Positions 53,077 through 62,489 of a stretch of DNA of 64,000 nt are shown piece after piece. The notes beneath the pieces are model-generated. The model had not been told where the DNA came from. It searched no databases and worked only from the letters and a program-made list of their open reading frames with translations. The DNA comes from Comamonas avium (lineage in GTDB: Bacteria; Pseudomonadota; Gammaproteobacteria; Burkholderiales; Burkholderiaceae_C): assembly GCF_014836675.1 (NCBI RefSeq), contig NZ_JACSQK010000002.1:186001-250000 (forward strand). The letters are read 5' to 3'. The position numbers were made by a program, and so were the translations under genes. How positions within the stretch are numbered: position 1 is the stretch's first letter; each line of letters begins with the position of its first letter.

Positions 53077-53829
53077 ATGGCTTCTGGTAGCGGGTTCCCC
53101 GTACGCAGTGTTGGTATTTTGGGGGGGATGGGGCCTGCTGCCGGAGCCGACTTCGTACGCCTGTTTGTGCAGGCGTGCACCACGTATCTGCACACAAATG
53201 GGCATGCGGTGCGTGATCAGGCATTCCCTGAACACTGGCTGGTGCAAATGCCCATACCTGACCGCACGCAGGCTCTGCGCACAGACCCGCAAGGCCCAGC
53301 CGGGCCTGCCCTGCACATGCTGCAAGGCATGGGGCGTCTGGCTGCGCTGGGCGTTGGCAGTGTGGCGGTGGCCTGCAACACGGCCCATGTCTGGCATGGG
53401 CAGCTGCAGGCCCAGTTTCCGCAGTTGCAGGTGCTGCACATTGCCCAGGAGACGGCGCGGCATCTGCAGGCACAAGGGGCCCAGCAAGCCATGGTGCTGG
53501 CCACGGCAGGCACGTACCAGACAGGCCTTTATGACCAGGCCCTGAGCGCTTGCGGCATTGCCCCGCTGGTGCCCGACGCTGAGGGCATTGCACGGCTGAT
53601 GCAAGGCATTTATGACGGAGTGAAATGTGCAGACTTGGCACTGGCGACGCAGTGTTTTGGTGACGTACTGTCCACCATGCGTGCACGCTATGGCGATGTG
53701 CCCGTGATCATGGGGTGCACCGAAATTCCACTGGCATTGCCCCAGGCGACGCAAGCCCAGGATGTGCAGCTGATTGACCCCGCCTGGATCCTGGCCCAGG
53801 CCCTGGCCAGGCAGGCCTATGAGCGCTAG
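53077..53829 (+). CDS. Aspartate/glutamate racemase-family protein
   Basis: This 250-residue protein matches the cofactor-independent Asp/Glu racemase family: G-I-L-G-G-M-G-P-A-A near residues 13-22, the first catalytic Cys in V-A-C-N-T-A-H near 98 and the second in M-G-C-T-E-I-P near 212. It should interconvert the L and D forms of aspartate, glutamate or a relative. The start is the ATG at 53077, 2 bases past the solute-binding protein gene, so the two proteins probably work on the same amino acid with the divergent D-amino-acid dehydrogenase. Confidence 0.9.
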   Translation: MASGSGFPVRSVGILGGMGPAAGADFVRLFVQACTTYLHTNGHAVRDQAFPEHWLVQMPIPDRTQALRTDPQGPAGPALHMLQGMGRLAALGVGSVAVACNTAHVWHGQLQAQFPQLQVLHIAQETARHLQAQGAQQAMVLATAGTYQTGLYDQALSACGIAPLVPDAEGIARLMQGIYDGVKCADLALATQCFGDVLSTMRARYGDVPVIMGCTEIPLALPQATQAQDVQLIDPAWILAQALARQAYER

Positions 53830-53849
53830 CAAAGGCTGGCGCCATCCAT

Positions 53850-53880
53850 AAAAAAAGCTTCGCATGCGAAGCTTTTTTTC
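53850..53880. terminator. Bidirectional terminator
   Basis: AAAAGCTTCGC and GCGAAGCTTTT arms around AT, with A-run and T-run, between the convergent racemase and thioesterase genes. Confidence 0.88.
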
Positions 53881-53898
53881 AGTGGCGCAGCCGCTGCG

Positions 53899-54324
53899 TC
53901 AGTCTTTGGGAGCAAGAATGGCCATGGTGATGCGAGACACGCAGGTGAGCTTTCCGCTGTCGTCGACCATGTCGATTTGCCAGACATGGGTGGTTTTTCC
54001 GATGTGCACCGGGCGTGCGGTGCCAGTCACCCAGCCGCTGCGTGCCGCACGCAGGTGGTTGGCGTTGATGTCCAGGCCGACGGCCGCATGCCCTTCAGGG
54101 CTGGCGTGGTAGGCCGCAATCGACCCCAGTGTTTCTGCCAGCACCACGCTGACACCACCGTGCAGCAAACCAAAAGGCTGTTTGGTGCGGTGATCAACCG
54201 GTACGCGCCCGACCAGGAAGTCGTTGCCAACCTCGGTCACTTCAATGCCCAGATGGGCCACGGCCGTATTGGCGCTGCGGGCGTTGATTTCATCCAGTTG
54301 GGTGGGTTTGAGCCAGATCGACAT
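53899..54324 (-). CDS. Hotdog-fold thioesterase (PaaI/MenI type)
   Basis: This 141-residue hotdog-fold protein has the family motif H-G-G-V-S-V-V-L-A-E-T-L-G-S (about residues 50-63) in which the Glu is the catalytic residue. It hydrolyses an acyl-CoA or aryl-CoA thioester; the neighbours do not fix the substrate. The ATGs at 54330 and 54324 are both preceded by AGGAG; the second has the better spacing. Confidence 0.88.
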   Translation of the reverse strand: MSIWLKPTQLDEINARSANTAVAHLGIEVTEVGNDFLVGRVPVDHRTKQPFGLLHGGVSVVLAETLGSIAAYHASPEGHAAVGLDINANHLRAARSGWVTGTARPVHIGKTTHVWQIDMVDDSGKLTCVSRITMAILAPKD

Positions 54325-54342
54325 ACACATGTTCTCCTAAGC

Positions 54343-54369
54343 GACAACGCCGCATCATGCGGCGTTGTC
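54343..54369. repeat. Perfect hairpin between the thioesterase and PagL-like genes
   Basis: GACAACGCCGCA (54343-54354), TCA, TGCGGCGTTGTC (54358-54369). A very stable stem without a T-run; it could stabilise the transcript end of the PagL-like gene or reduce read-through into the thioesterase gene. Confidence 0.6.
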
Positions 54370-54401
54370 GGTGGCGCTGTTGTTAACTGTGTGACAGTTT
54401 C

Positions 54402-54950
54402 TCAGAACGCCCGGGCGTAGCGCAGCTGTAGAAAGTTAATGCCAGGGTTGGGTTTTTTAATGCCCGCATTGGAGGCATGCTGAACGCGCAGCGACAGCTC
54501 ATGCTGAGAAGCCGAGCCGAAGTTGCGCCCCAGACCCAGGTGCGATGCAAAGTTCCAGCGCGTTCCCATGCGTTCGTCACCGTTGTAGAAATATTTGTTG
54601 GAAACCATCAGGCCGGTGCCCGCTTCAAAAAACCAGGGCGATGTGCCTTGCGCGCCGCGCCAGCGCAGGCTGGGCCCGATGCCGATCACTGCCGTGGTAA
54701 AGCGGTGATCCGACGGATCTTTTCCAGACCAGCCTCCCACATACGCATCCCAATGGCCTCTGACGGTGCCGCTGCCCAGATTCCATGACCAGTTGCGCCA
54801 GGGCAAGGTGGCACCCACCGTGAGTGCTGCGCTGCGGTGGTCGCCAGCGCCTGCCTGCACGTACATCGTCGGGGCCGGGGCGGTTTGTGCCAGTGCCGAG
54901 GCTGCCCACAGCAACCCCGCCGAAGCCATCATGAAAGACTTGTAGACCAT
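54402..54950 (-). CDS. PagL-like lipid A 3-O-deacylase (acyloxyacyl hydrolase family)
   Basis: This 182-residue outer-membrane beta-barrel protein has a signal peptide (1-21, end A-L-A) and the strand pattern of PagL. The C-terminal catalytic motif R-V-Q-H-A-S-N-A-G-I-K-K-P-N-P-G carries His158 and Ser160, which in PagL attack the 3-O-acyl chain of lipid A. The third residue of the PagL triad, a Glu placed right after this motif, is not visible here (Ile-Asn in its place), so activity is less certain. It would act in the outer membrane. The protein ends with an aromatic residue, as barrels do. Confidence 0.82.
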   Translation of the reverse strand: MVYKSFMMASAGLLWAASALAQTAPAPTMYVQAGAGDHRSAALTVGATLPWRNWSWNLGSGTVRGHWDAYVGGWSGKDPSDHRFTTAVIGIGPSLRWRGAQGTSPWFFEAGTGLMVSNKYFYNGDERMGTRWNFASHLGLGRNFGSASQHELSLRVQHASNAGIKKPNPGINFLQLRYARAF

Positions 54951-55183
54951 ATCTATTTCTCCTTTGTGCGTTCAGCTGGCAAAGCGAAGCGTTGTGTTTT
55001 ATGGAAATACAGTTAAATCTTGGCCACGCAAAACCCAATTTTCTGCAAGCCGAATTCGACAAAGCATGGCCGAAAAACCATAAATATGTGTTTGCCCTCA
55101 GCAAAGTGCACCTCAGCGCACAATAAGCGCCTGGCGGGCTGACTGCCCTCGATGTTTGTTTTGTTGTTGGATTGGGTCTCTCT

Positions 55184-57049
55184 GTGTCCGCCGTTCACTC
55201 CGTTTTGAAAGATACCTTTGGCTATGACGCCTTTCGTGGGCCGCAGCAAGCCATTGTGGAGCATGTGACGGGCGGAGGCGATGCCCTGGTGCTGATGCCA
55301 ACGGGCGGCGGCAAAAGCCTGTGCTACCAGATACCGGCCATCGTGCGCCAGCAGCAAGGTCATGGCGTGGCCATCGTGGTCTCGCCCCTGATTGCACTCA
55401 TGCACGATCAGGTGGGGGCCCTGCATGAGGCGGGCGTCAAGGCGGCGTTTCTCAATTCCTCACTTGACTGGCAGCAGGCGCAGGATGTGGAATGGCAAAT
55501 GCAAAGCGGGCAGCTGACGCTGCTGTATGTGGCCCCCGAGCGGCTGGTCACCCCCCGTTTTCTGGGCCTGCTGGATGACTTGTTCGCGCAGGGCCAGCTG
55601 GCCCTGTTTGCGATTGACGAAGCGCATTGCGTCAGCCAGTGGGGGCACGACTTCAGGCCCGAATACCGAGCACTGAGCGTGCTGCACGAACGCTACGCGG
55701 GCGTTCCACGCATTGCACTGACGGCGACGGCAGACGACCTGACACGCGCTGACATCGTCGAGCGTCTGCATCTGGAGCAGGCCGAGCAGTTTGTCAGCAG
55801 CTTTGACCGGCCCAACATTCGCTACACCATCGTCGAGAAAAAAGACGTGACCAACCAGCTGGTGCGCTTGATCAAGAACGACCATGAAGGCGAAGCTGGC
55901 GTGGTCTATTGCCTCTCGCGCCGCCGGGTGGAGGAGCTGGCGCAGACGTTGCAGGACAACGGCATCAACGCCTTGCCCTACCACGCGGGCCTGCCATCGG
56001 AGACGCGCCAGCTGCACCAAAACCGCTTCTTGCGTGAAGACGGCATTGTGGTGGTGGCCACCATTGCGTTTGGCATGGGCATCGACAAGCCCGATGTGCG
56101 CTTTGTGGCACATGTGGACATGCCGCGCAACATCGAAGGCTACTACCAGGAAACCGGCCGCGGCGGGCGCGATGGCCTGCCTGCACACGCATGGATGGCC
56201 TATGGCATCTCGGATGTGCTCAACCAGCGGCGCATGATTGACGAAGGCAATGCCGATGAAGCATTCAAGGCCGCATTGCGCGGCAAGCTCGATGCCTTGC
56301 TGACGCTGGCCGAGGCCACGGACTGCCGCCGCCAGCGCCTGCTGCAGTACTTTGGCGAGGCATCGCAGCCTTGTGGCAATTGCGATAACTGCCTGAACCC
56401 GCCCGCCATCTGGGATGGCACCGACGCTGCGCGCAAGCTGCTGTCCACCATCTTTCGCGTGCATGAAATGAGCCAACTGACTTTTGGTGCAGGCCACATC
56501 ATGGATGTGCTGCGCGGCAAGGTGACGGACAAGGTCACGCAGTATCTGCATGACAAGATTTCGACGTTCGGCATTGGCAAGGAATATTCAGAACAGCAGC
56601 TGCGCGGTGTCATGCGCCAGTTGCTGGCCACCGGCGCCTTGGGCTTGCACAAGGTCACCAGTGAGAACAGCGGCCACGTGTTCGACACGCTCACCCTCAC
56701 ACCGCAATCGCGTGTGGTGCTGCGCGGAGGCATGCAGGTACTGCTGCGTGAATCGGTGGCTGCCACACGCACGCGCAGCAGCAAGCGCACATCTCCCACC
56801 AGCGCGGCGGCCATCAATCTGGGGCCGGATGCACAGGTGCGCTTCATCAACCTCAAGGCCTGGCGCTCCGAGGTGGCCAAGGCGCACGATTTGCCCGCTT
56901 ACGTCATCTTCAACGACGCCACCCTGGTGGGCATTGCCGAGCGCAACCCGCAAACACTGGACGACCTGCAAGGCATAAGCGGCATTGGCGCGAAAAAGCT
57001 CGAAGCCTACGGTCAGGAAGTGCTGCGCGTTGTCGGGCTGAGCAACTAG
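55184..57049 (+). CDS. recQ: ATP-dependent DNA helicase RecQ
   Basis: This 621-residue helicase unwinds DNA 3' to 5' in recombination and fork repair. Counting from the GTG at 55184, the Walker A is T-G-G-G-K-S with Lys44, the DEAH box is [16 protein letters not shown], and the zinc region of the RQC domain includes [12 protein letters not shown] and C-G-N-C-D-N-C. An HRDC domain fills the C-terminal 80 residues. A TTG at 55172 is the other possible start. Confidence 0.94.
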   Translation: MSAVHSVLKDTFGYDAFRGPQQAIVEHVTGGGDALVLMPTGGGKSLCYQIPAIVRQQQGHGVAIVVSPLIALMHDQVGALHEAGVKAAFLNSSLDWQQAQDVEWQMQSGQLTLLYVAPERLVTPRFLGLLDDLFAQGQLALFAIDEAHCVSQWGHDFRPEYRALSVLHERYAGVPRIALTATADDLTRADIVERLHLEQAEQFVSSFDRPNIRYTIVEKKDVTNQLVRLIKNDHEGEAGVVYCLSRRRVEELAQTLQDNGINALPYHAGLPSETRQLHQNRFLREDGIVVVATIAFGMGIDKPDVRFVAHVDMPRNIEGYYQETGRGGRDGLPAHAWMAYGISDVLNQRRMIDEGNADEAFKAALRGKLDALLTLAEATDCRRQRLLQYFGEASQPCGNCDNCLNPPAIWDGTDAARKLLSTIFRVHEMSQLTFGAGHIMDVLRGKVTDKVTQYLHDKISTFGIGKEYSEQQLRGVMRQLLATGALGLHKVTSENSGHVFDTLTLTPQSRVVLRGGMQVLLRESVAATRTRSSKRTSPTSAAAINLGPDAQVRFINLKAWRSEVAKAHDLPAYVIFNDATLVGIAERNPQTLDDLQGISGIGAKKLEAYGQEVLRVVGLSN

Positions 57050-57123
57050 CAGCTAGCGTTGACCCTGTTGGTGCAGGGTTCAGCCTCTCCTAGACTGAGC
57101 GTGCTCTACAAAGGAGGCGTGTG

Positions 57124-58794
57124 ATGAACCCTTGGGACACCCACGAAGTTCACAATCAGGTCGACGAGCTGATGGATGTGAACCTGCTCAACGCCGATCC
57201 CGCGCTGTGCGCAGCCTTAGAACGTGCAGGTGCTCAGGCGTGGCTGCCGCAACTGCAATCTTATGCCCAGCAGCTGGGTGCACGGCATACCTGGGAGCTG
57301 GCCCGTTTGGCCAATCAGCATGGACCTGCTTTGCAGCGTTTTGATGCCCGCGGGCGTGTGATCGATGCTGTGGAGTTTCACCCGGCGTGGCATGCACTGA
57401 TGGCCATGTACCGAGCGCAGGGGCTGATCAGCCTGCCGTTTGATAACGAGCAGCCGGGCCGCTGGAGTGCCTGGGCCGGTGGTTTTTATCTGCATGGACA
57501 AGTCGAGCAGGGCACGTTGTGCCCGGCAACGATGACCACTGCGGCCATTCCCCTGCTGCGCAAAGAAGCGGCGTTATGGCACGCACTGCAAGCGCCGTTG
57601 TTCAGCCATTCCTATGACGCAGCCGATGCCCCGATTGCGGGGAAAAAATCTGTCTGGCTGGGGATGGGCATGACCGAGAAACAAGGCGGCTCTGACGTGC
57701 GCGCCAACACCACCATGGCAACGCCCATTGGAGCGGGTGGGCGTGGTGCGGCGTACCTGCTGCGTGGGCACAAATGGTTTTTTTCTGCGCCCACCAGTGA
57801 CGCACATCTGGTGGTGGCCCGCGTGGGCAAAGAAGGTGGTCATGCCTGCTTTTGGATCCCTCGCTGGCGGCCCGATGGCACGCACAACGCGGTGCGCATT
57901 CAGCGCCTCAAAGAAAAACTGGGCAACTGCAGCAATGCCAGCAGTGAGGTGGAGTTTGAAGACGCCTACGCTGTGCTCATGGGGGAAGAGGGGCGTGGCA
58001 TTGCGACCATCATTGAAATGGCGAGCATGACCCGGCTTAACTGCGTGCTGGGCAGTGCAGCCATCTTGCGCACGGCCACCGTGCAGGCACTGTCTTATGC
58101 GCGCCAGCGGCAGGCATTTGGCAAAGCTCTGGCGCAGCAGCCTTTGATGCGCAGCGTGCTGGTAGATCTGGCACTGGAGAGTGAAGCGGCCATGCAGCTT
58201 GGCATGCGTTTGGCACAGGCCTTTGAGCTGGAAAGTGATCCGTTGCAACGCGCGTGGAAACGCATCCTTACGCCAGCGGCCAAGTTCTGGGTGTGCAAGC
58301 GTGCGGTGGCATGCACGGCCGAAGCCATGGAAGTGCTGGGCGGCAATGGCTATGTAGAAAGCAGCGTGCTGGCGCGCTTGCTGCGCGAAGCGCCCGTCAA
58401 CTCCATCTGGGAGGGTTCGGGCAACATCATGTGTCTGGACGTGCTGCGTGCCATGGCCAAAGAGCCTGAAGCGGCGGCCCTGCTTTTGCAGGACCTGCAC
58501 CAGCAAGCATCGCAAGCGCCGCTGCTGCAAAAAGCTTTGCAGGATTTGACGCAGATGCTGCGCCAGCCTCCTGCGCTGCAAGAAGCCCACGCGCGCCATA
58601 CCGTACAGCAACTGGTGCTGGTGGCCCAGGCGTGCTTGCTGCGCAGCCATGCGCCCCAGGAAGTGGCCGATGCATTCATTGCCACCCGGCTGGGCACAAC
58701 GGCTTCAGGCTGGGTGGTCGGAGCCATTGCTGTACCACCGGCAGACATTCAGGTCATTTTGGAGCGTGCGCTGCCGACAGTGAAAAGTACGTAG
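57124..58794 (+). CDS. AidB-like acyl-CoA dehydrogenase
   Basis: This 556-residue protein is longer than standard acyl-CoA dehydrogenases (about 380) and matches the AidB branch: an N-terminal domain (1-175), then the dehydrogenase core with M-G-M-T-E-K-Q-G-G-S-D-V-R near 181-193 and the FAD-site segment C-T-A-E-A-M-E-V-L-G-G-N-G-Y near 399-412, and a C-terminal helical region. AidB proteins bind DNA and respond to alkylation damage in E. coli, but this homologue may act on a CoA substrate. AAAGGAGG lies 6 bases before the ATG at 57124. Confidence 0.87.
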   Translation: MNPWDTHEVHNQVDELMDVNLLNADPALCAALERAGAQAWLPQLQSYAQQLGARHTWELARLANQHGPALQRFDARGRVIDAVEFHPAWHALMAMYRAQGLISLPFDNEQPGRWSAWAGGFYLHGQVEQGTLCPATMTTAAIPLLRKEAALWHALQAPLFSHSYDAADAPIAGKKSVWLGMGMTEKQGGSDVRANTTMATPIGAGGRGAAYLLRGHKWFFSAPTSDAHLVVARVGKEGGHACFWIPRWRPDGTHNAVRIQRLKEKLGNCSNASSEVEFEDAYAVLMGEEGRGIATIIEMASMTRLNCVLGSAAILRTATVQALSYARQRQAFGKALAQQPLMRSVLVDLALESEAAMQLGMRLAQAFELESDPLQRAWKRILTPAAKFWVCKRAVACTAEAMEVLGGNGYVESSVLARLLREAPVNSIWEGSGNIMCLDVLRAMAKEPEAAALLLQDLHQQASQAPLLQKALQDLTQMLRQPPALQEAHARHTVQQLVLVAQACLLRSHAPQEVADAFIATRLGTTASGWVVGAIAVPPADIQVILERALPTVKST

Positions 58795-58940
58795 CAACCC
58801 ACGCACAGACAGCAAGCAATACGCATGGGGCAGGCATGGAAATGCAGCATTCAAAAGTGCAAGGCGCTCAGCGAAGCTGAAAAGAATTTTGCAGCGGCAT
58901 GGGCTGGGGCTTTGAAACATTGGGACAGAATGTGCACACC

Positions 58941-60140
58941 ATGCTGAGCTACTCCGATATCCAAGCCGCCGCCACCCGCCTGCGCGACCACGTGTTGCAC
59001 ACGCCCTGCGTGGCATCGCAAACCCTGTCCGACATTGTTGGTGCACAGGTGTTTTTAAAGTTTGAAAACCTGCAGTTCACGGCCTCGTTCAAAGAGCGTG
59101 GTGCTTGCAACCGGCTGCAGCTGCTGACGGAGCAAGAAAAGGCCCGAGGTGTGATCGCCATGAGCGCGGGCAACCACGCCCAGGGGCTGGCCTACCACGC
59201 GCAGCGCATGGGCGTGCGTGCGGTGATCGTCATGCCGCGTTTTACGCCCGGTGTGAAGGTAGAGCGCACCCGTGGATTTGGCGCAGAAGTGGTGCTGCAC
59301 GGTGACACGCTGGAAGCTGCACGCCAGCATGCTTACCAACTGGCGCAAGAACAAAACCTGATTTTTGTTCACCCGTTTGACGATGAAGCCGTGGCAGCAG
59401 GACAGGGCACGCTGGCCATGGAAATGCTGGCCGAGCAACCCGATCTGGACACCCTGGTGGTGGCCATTGGCGGTGGTGGCCTGATTGCCGGCATTGCCAC
59501 GGCAGCCAAGGCGCTCAAGCCCGGCATGCGTGTGGTGGGGGTGCAGACCGAGCGTTTCCCGTCCATGCTCAATGCCGTGCACGGCAGCCATTTGCCCATG
59601 GGCACTTCCACCATTGCCGAAGGCATTGCAGTCGCTACTGCGGGGCAGATCACCCAGCAAGTGGTGCGCGAACGGGTGGATGAGCTGTTGCTGGTGGATG
59701 AGGGGGATATTGAGCAGGCGGTGCTCATGCTGCTGGAGATTGAAAAGACGCTGGTAGAAGGCGCTGGCGCTGTAGGACTGGCAGCCCTGATCCGCCACCG
59801 AGACAAATTTAAGGGCCAGAAGGTGGGCCTGGTGCTTTCGGGCGGCAATATCGATCCTCTGCTGCTGGCAGCCATCATCGAGCGCGGCATGGCGCGATCC
59901 GGGCGGCTGGCGCGCATCCGCGTGAGCGCACGCGATATACCCGGTGTGCTGGCCAAGATCACCGCCACCGTGGCTGAGGCGGGGGCCAACATTGAAGAGG
60001 TGCACCACCAGCGCGCCTTCACCATGCTGGCGGCTCAAAATGTTGAAATCGATTTTGTCCTGCAAACCCGCAACACGCAGCACATTGAGCAGGTGCTCAA
60101 AGCCCTGCGGGATGCGGGCATGGAAGCCATGCGCGTGTAA
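58941..60140 (+). CDS. ilvA: Threonine ammonia-lyase
   Basis: This 399-residue PLP enzyme deaminates threonine to 2-oxobutanoate, the first step to isoleucine or of threonine breakdown. Lys51 in T-A-S-F-K-E-R-G-A is the cofactor lysine, and G-G-G-G-L-I-A-G lies near residues 176-183 for phosphate binding. A single C-terminal ACT domain (about 325-399) suggests feedback control. The layout is the shorter, single-ACT form; the choice between biosynthetic and degradative role is not settled. I chose the ATG at 58941 rather than the upstream frame. Confidence 0.88.
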   Translation: MLSYSDIQAAATRLRDHVLHTPCVASQTLSDIVGAQVFLKFENLQFTASFKERGACNRLQLLTEQEKARGVIAMSAGNHAQGLAYHAQRMGVRAVIVMPRFTPGVKVERTRGFGAEVVLHGDTLEAARQHAYQLAQEQNLIFVHPFDDEAVAAGQGTLAMEMLAEQPDLDTLVVAIGGGGLIAGIATAAKALKPGMRVVGVQTERFPSMLNAVHGSHLPMGTSTIAEGIAVATAGQITQQVVRERVDELLLVDEGDIEQAVLMLLEIEKTLVEGAGAVGLAALIRHRDKFKGQKVGLVLSGGNIDPLLLAAIIERGMARSGRLARIRVSARDIPGVLAKITATVAEAGANIEEVHHQRAFTMLAAQNVEIDFVLQTRNTQHIEQVLKALRDAGMEAMRV

Positions 60141-60306
60141 AGCGGCTGTTCCTGAAGTGCTGCTGCAGGCATCTGCTGGTCTGACAGCAGTCTCAGGGTT
60201 TGCCTGTGGCGAAGTACGCAGCGTGCTGCCTAGAATGAATTGCCAGCCGTGGTGTCTGAGACACCCGGTCTTTGTGTAACCCGCTTGCTGTAAGGAGGTC
60301 TTGTTG

Positions 60307-60450
60307 ATGAATCAATCCCACGATCCTGCTGTGACACAGCCGCCCGAAGATGCTGTGGAAGCCGTAGTGCACGTGATGCCTGTGGTGCTGCCTCTGGTTG
60401 GGGCCGCCATGATGTTTCTGCTGGCCTTTATTGCGGTGAAGATGGCCTAA
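60307..60450 (+). CDS. 47-residue single-pass membrane microprotein
   Basis: A 47-residue gene runs from the ATG at 60307 to a TAA at 60448-60450, with AAGGAGG 9 bases upstream, a very good ribosome site. The N-terminal 22 residues are acidic and the remainder is a hydrophobic segment (V-M-P-V-V-L-P-L-V-G then F-L-L-A-F-I-A-V) ending K-M-A. It lies after the threonine ammonia-lyase gene. I do not know its function. Confidence 0.72.
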   Translation: MNQSHDPAVTQPPEDAVEAVVHVMPVVLPLVGAAMMFLLAFIAVKMA

Positions 60451-60500
60451 AGGGGGCGCTGAGCGGAAAGTTTTTTTCAACGGCGCAAAGTTCAACCTAT

Positions 60501-60533
60501 AAAAAAGCCAACTGCAAAGCAGTTGACTTTTTT
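60501..60533 (-). terminator. Terminator of the CoA-transferase gene
   Basis: Minus-strand arms AGTCAACTGC and GCAGTTGGCT (one mismatch) around TTT end in a T-run, about 57 bases past the stop. Confidence 0.78.
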
Positions 60534-60589
60534 CGTGACCGTTGAGCCACCGCAGGTGGCCAATCAGGGCACGTAGCATGCCCGCAGCA

Positions 60590-62104
60590 TCAAGCGCGCA
60601 TGTCGCCTGTGTCGACAAAGCGCTGGTGCCAGCTCAGTGCCTCGGTCAGGATGTGAGGTGTGTGCTGTGCACCCTGACTGCGTGCACGGTCAAAGTAGTC
60701 GTGCAGCATGGGGCGGTAGTCCGGATGGGCGCATTTGTCGATGATGACTTTGGCGCGCTGCTTGGGCGAGAGGCCGCGTAAATCGGCCAGACCTTGCTCG
60801 GTGACGATGATCTGCGTGTCGTGTTCCGTGTGGTCAACGTGCGAGCACATCGGCACGATGCAGCTGACCTTGCCGTCCTTGGCTACAGAAGGTGTCACAA
60901 AGAACGACAGGTAGCCGTTGCGCGCAAAGTCGCCCGAACCTCCGATGCCGTTCATCATGCCCGTGCCCATGACGTGGGTGGAGTTGATGTTGCCGTAAAT
61001 GTCGGCTTCGATCATCGAATTCATCGCAATGATGCCCAGGCGGCGCACCAGCTCGGGGTGGTTGGAGATTTCCTGCGGGCGCAAGATGATGCGTTCGCGA
61101 TAGAAGTCGATGTTGTCCTCAAAGTCCTTGCAGGCTGCAGCGCCCAGCGAAATGGAGGTGGCAGAGGCCTTGCTCATTTTCCCGGTGCGCAGCAACTCCA
61201 GCATGCCGTCTTGCAGCACTTCGGTAAAGCCCAGCAAGTTTTCAAACGGGCTGTGCTGCAGGCCTGCCAGCACGGCGTTGGCGACGTTGCCCACCCCCGA
61301 CTGAATCGGCAGCATTTCCTTGGGCAGGCGGCCCATCTTCATCTCGTGCGCCAGGAAGTCGATGATCGAAGAGGCAATGGTGTTGGAGTTGGCGTCGGGC
61401 GCGGCAAACACGTTGTCGCGGTCGCCCTTGTGCGTTTCCACAATCGCAATGACCTTGGCCGGATCTACCTTCAGGTAAGGCTCGCCAATGCGGTCATCGG
61501 CATGCGTCATGTTGATGGGCATGCGGCGCGGCGGAATGGCCGTGCCGTAGTAGATGTCGTGCATGCCTTCCATCTTGGCGGGCGGCTTGGTGTTCACTTC
61601 CAAAATGACCTTGTCGGCAATTTCCAGCCAGGTCTTGTTGTTGCCCACTGCGGTGGAGGGAATCAGCAGGCCATCGGCGGTTACGCCCAGCACTTCCACC
61701 ACGGCCACGCTCATGGGGCCCAGAAAACCAAACCATGCATGCTGCGCCACGTGCGACAGGTGCATGTCGATGAAATCAATTTCACCAGCATTGATGGCCT
61801 TGCGCGCTGTCGGGTCGGTGTTGAAGGGCAGGCGCTGGCCCAGTGCGTGCGCATCGGCCATGACGCCATCGCATTCGGCGGCGGTTGAGGCCCCGGTCCA
61901 CACATTGATTTTGTAAGGCTTGCCAGCGGCGTGCTCAGCTTTGGCACGTGCTGCAATGGCTTGGGGCAGCGCTTTGGGGTAGCCCGCACCGGTGAAGCCG
62001 CTCATGCCAACGTTGACGCCATGCGGAATCAGGGCGGCGGCGGCTTCGGCCGACATGATGCGATTGTGAAATTGTGGGTAGCGGACGCGGTCTGCCAGGC
62101 TCAT
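60590..62104 (-). CDS. Acetyl-CoA hydrolase/succinyl-CoA:acetate CoA-transferase family protein
   Basis: This 504-residue protein belongs to the acetyl-CoA hydrolase/transferase (Cat1/ScpC/AarC) family. It has the two Rossmann-like CoA-transferase halves, with M-S-G-F-T-G-A-G-Y-P near residues 33-42, I-Q-S-G-V-G-N-V-A-N-A near 265-275 and G-G-S-G-D-F-A-R-N near 386-394. These enzymes swap CoA between succinate, acetate or propionate, often for acid use or acetate assimilation. The ATG at 62104 has GGAGAAA upstream. It may be used in acetate or propionate metabolism; the neighbours give no clue. Confidence 0.88.
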   Translation of the reverse strand: MSLADRVRYPQFHNRIMSAEAAAALIPHGVNVGMSGFTGAGYPKALPQAIAARAKAEHAAGKPYKINVWTGASTAAECDGVMADAHALGQRLPFNTDPTARKAINAGEIDFIDMHLSHVAQHAWFGFLGPMSVAVVEVLGVTADGLLIPSTAVGNNKTWLEIADKVILEVNTKPPAKMEGMHDIYYGTAIPPRRMPINMTHADDRIGEPYLKVDPAKVIAIVETHKGDRDNVFAAPDANSNTIASSIIDFLAHEMKMGRLPKEMLPIQSGVGNVANAVLAGLQHSPFENLLGFTEVLQDGMLELLRTGKMSKASATSISLGAAACKDFEDNIDFYRERIILRPQEISNHPELVRRLGIIAMNSMIEADIYGNINSTHVMGTGMMNGIGGSGDFARNGYLSFFVTPSVAKDGKVSCIVPMCSHVDHTEHDTQIIVTEQGLADLRGLSPKQRAKVIIDKCAHPDYRPMLHDYFDRARSQGAQHTPHILTEALSWHQRFVDTGDMRA

Positions 62105-62279
62105 CGAGGTTTCTCCAACTTTGCAAATACAAGCCACCTGCTGGGGCGGCTTTTCTAGGATGCGAGAGATGCGCAGGGGGGTGTGTATCCACCCCAATGC
62201 GGGCACGCAATAGTGCGCCTGTTGTGGTTCTGCATGCATCTCTGCAAGTCCCAATCTCCGAGGGCGATGGTATCAGTGT

Positions 62280-62332
62280 TAACCCTTTGCTACAGAATAG
62301 CGTGGCAGTGATTGAGCGTCTCTAACCCTTTG
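62280..62332. promoter_or_regulatory. Direct repeats upstream of the CoA-transferase gene
   Basis: TAACCCTTTG occurs at 62280-62289 and again at 62323-62332, 43 bases apart (about four helix turns), with a related inverted TTAAGGGTA further on near 62377. The spacing suggests a dimeric regulator. The rest of the 62105-62425 gap shows no gene. Confidence 0.4.
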
Positions 62333-62429
62333 GAATTAATGACAGTGCAGAGAAGTGCTTGCTCACACCAATTGATTAAGGGTAAACACCTAGATTGCGA
62401 CAAAGAGGCACAGCGTGTCTTCAGCACAT

Positions 62430-62458
62430 AAAAAAACCGGCCCGTTCAAGGGCCGGTT
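62430..62458 (-). terminator. Terminator of the nucleobase permease gene
   Basis: Arms ACCGGCCC and GGGCCGGT with a 6-base loop, followed on the minus strand by a seven-base T-run. Confidence 0.83.
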
Positions 62459-62489
62459 GCACACCAGATGCTGCTGTACAGCGCGGTGA

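Noticed and set aside
60794-61888. A 364-residue open frame on the plus strand, opposite the CoA-transferase gene
   Set aside because: No family pattern; the minus-strand gene has all motifs and a ribosome site.
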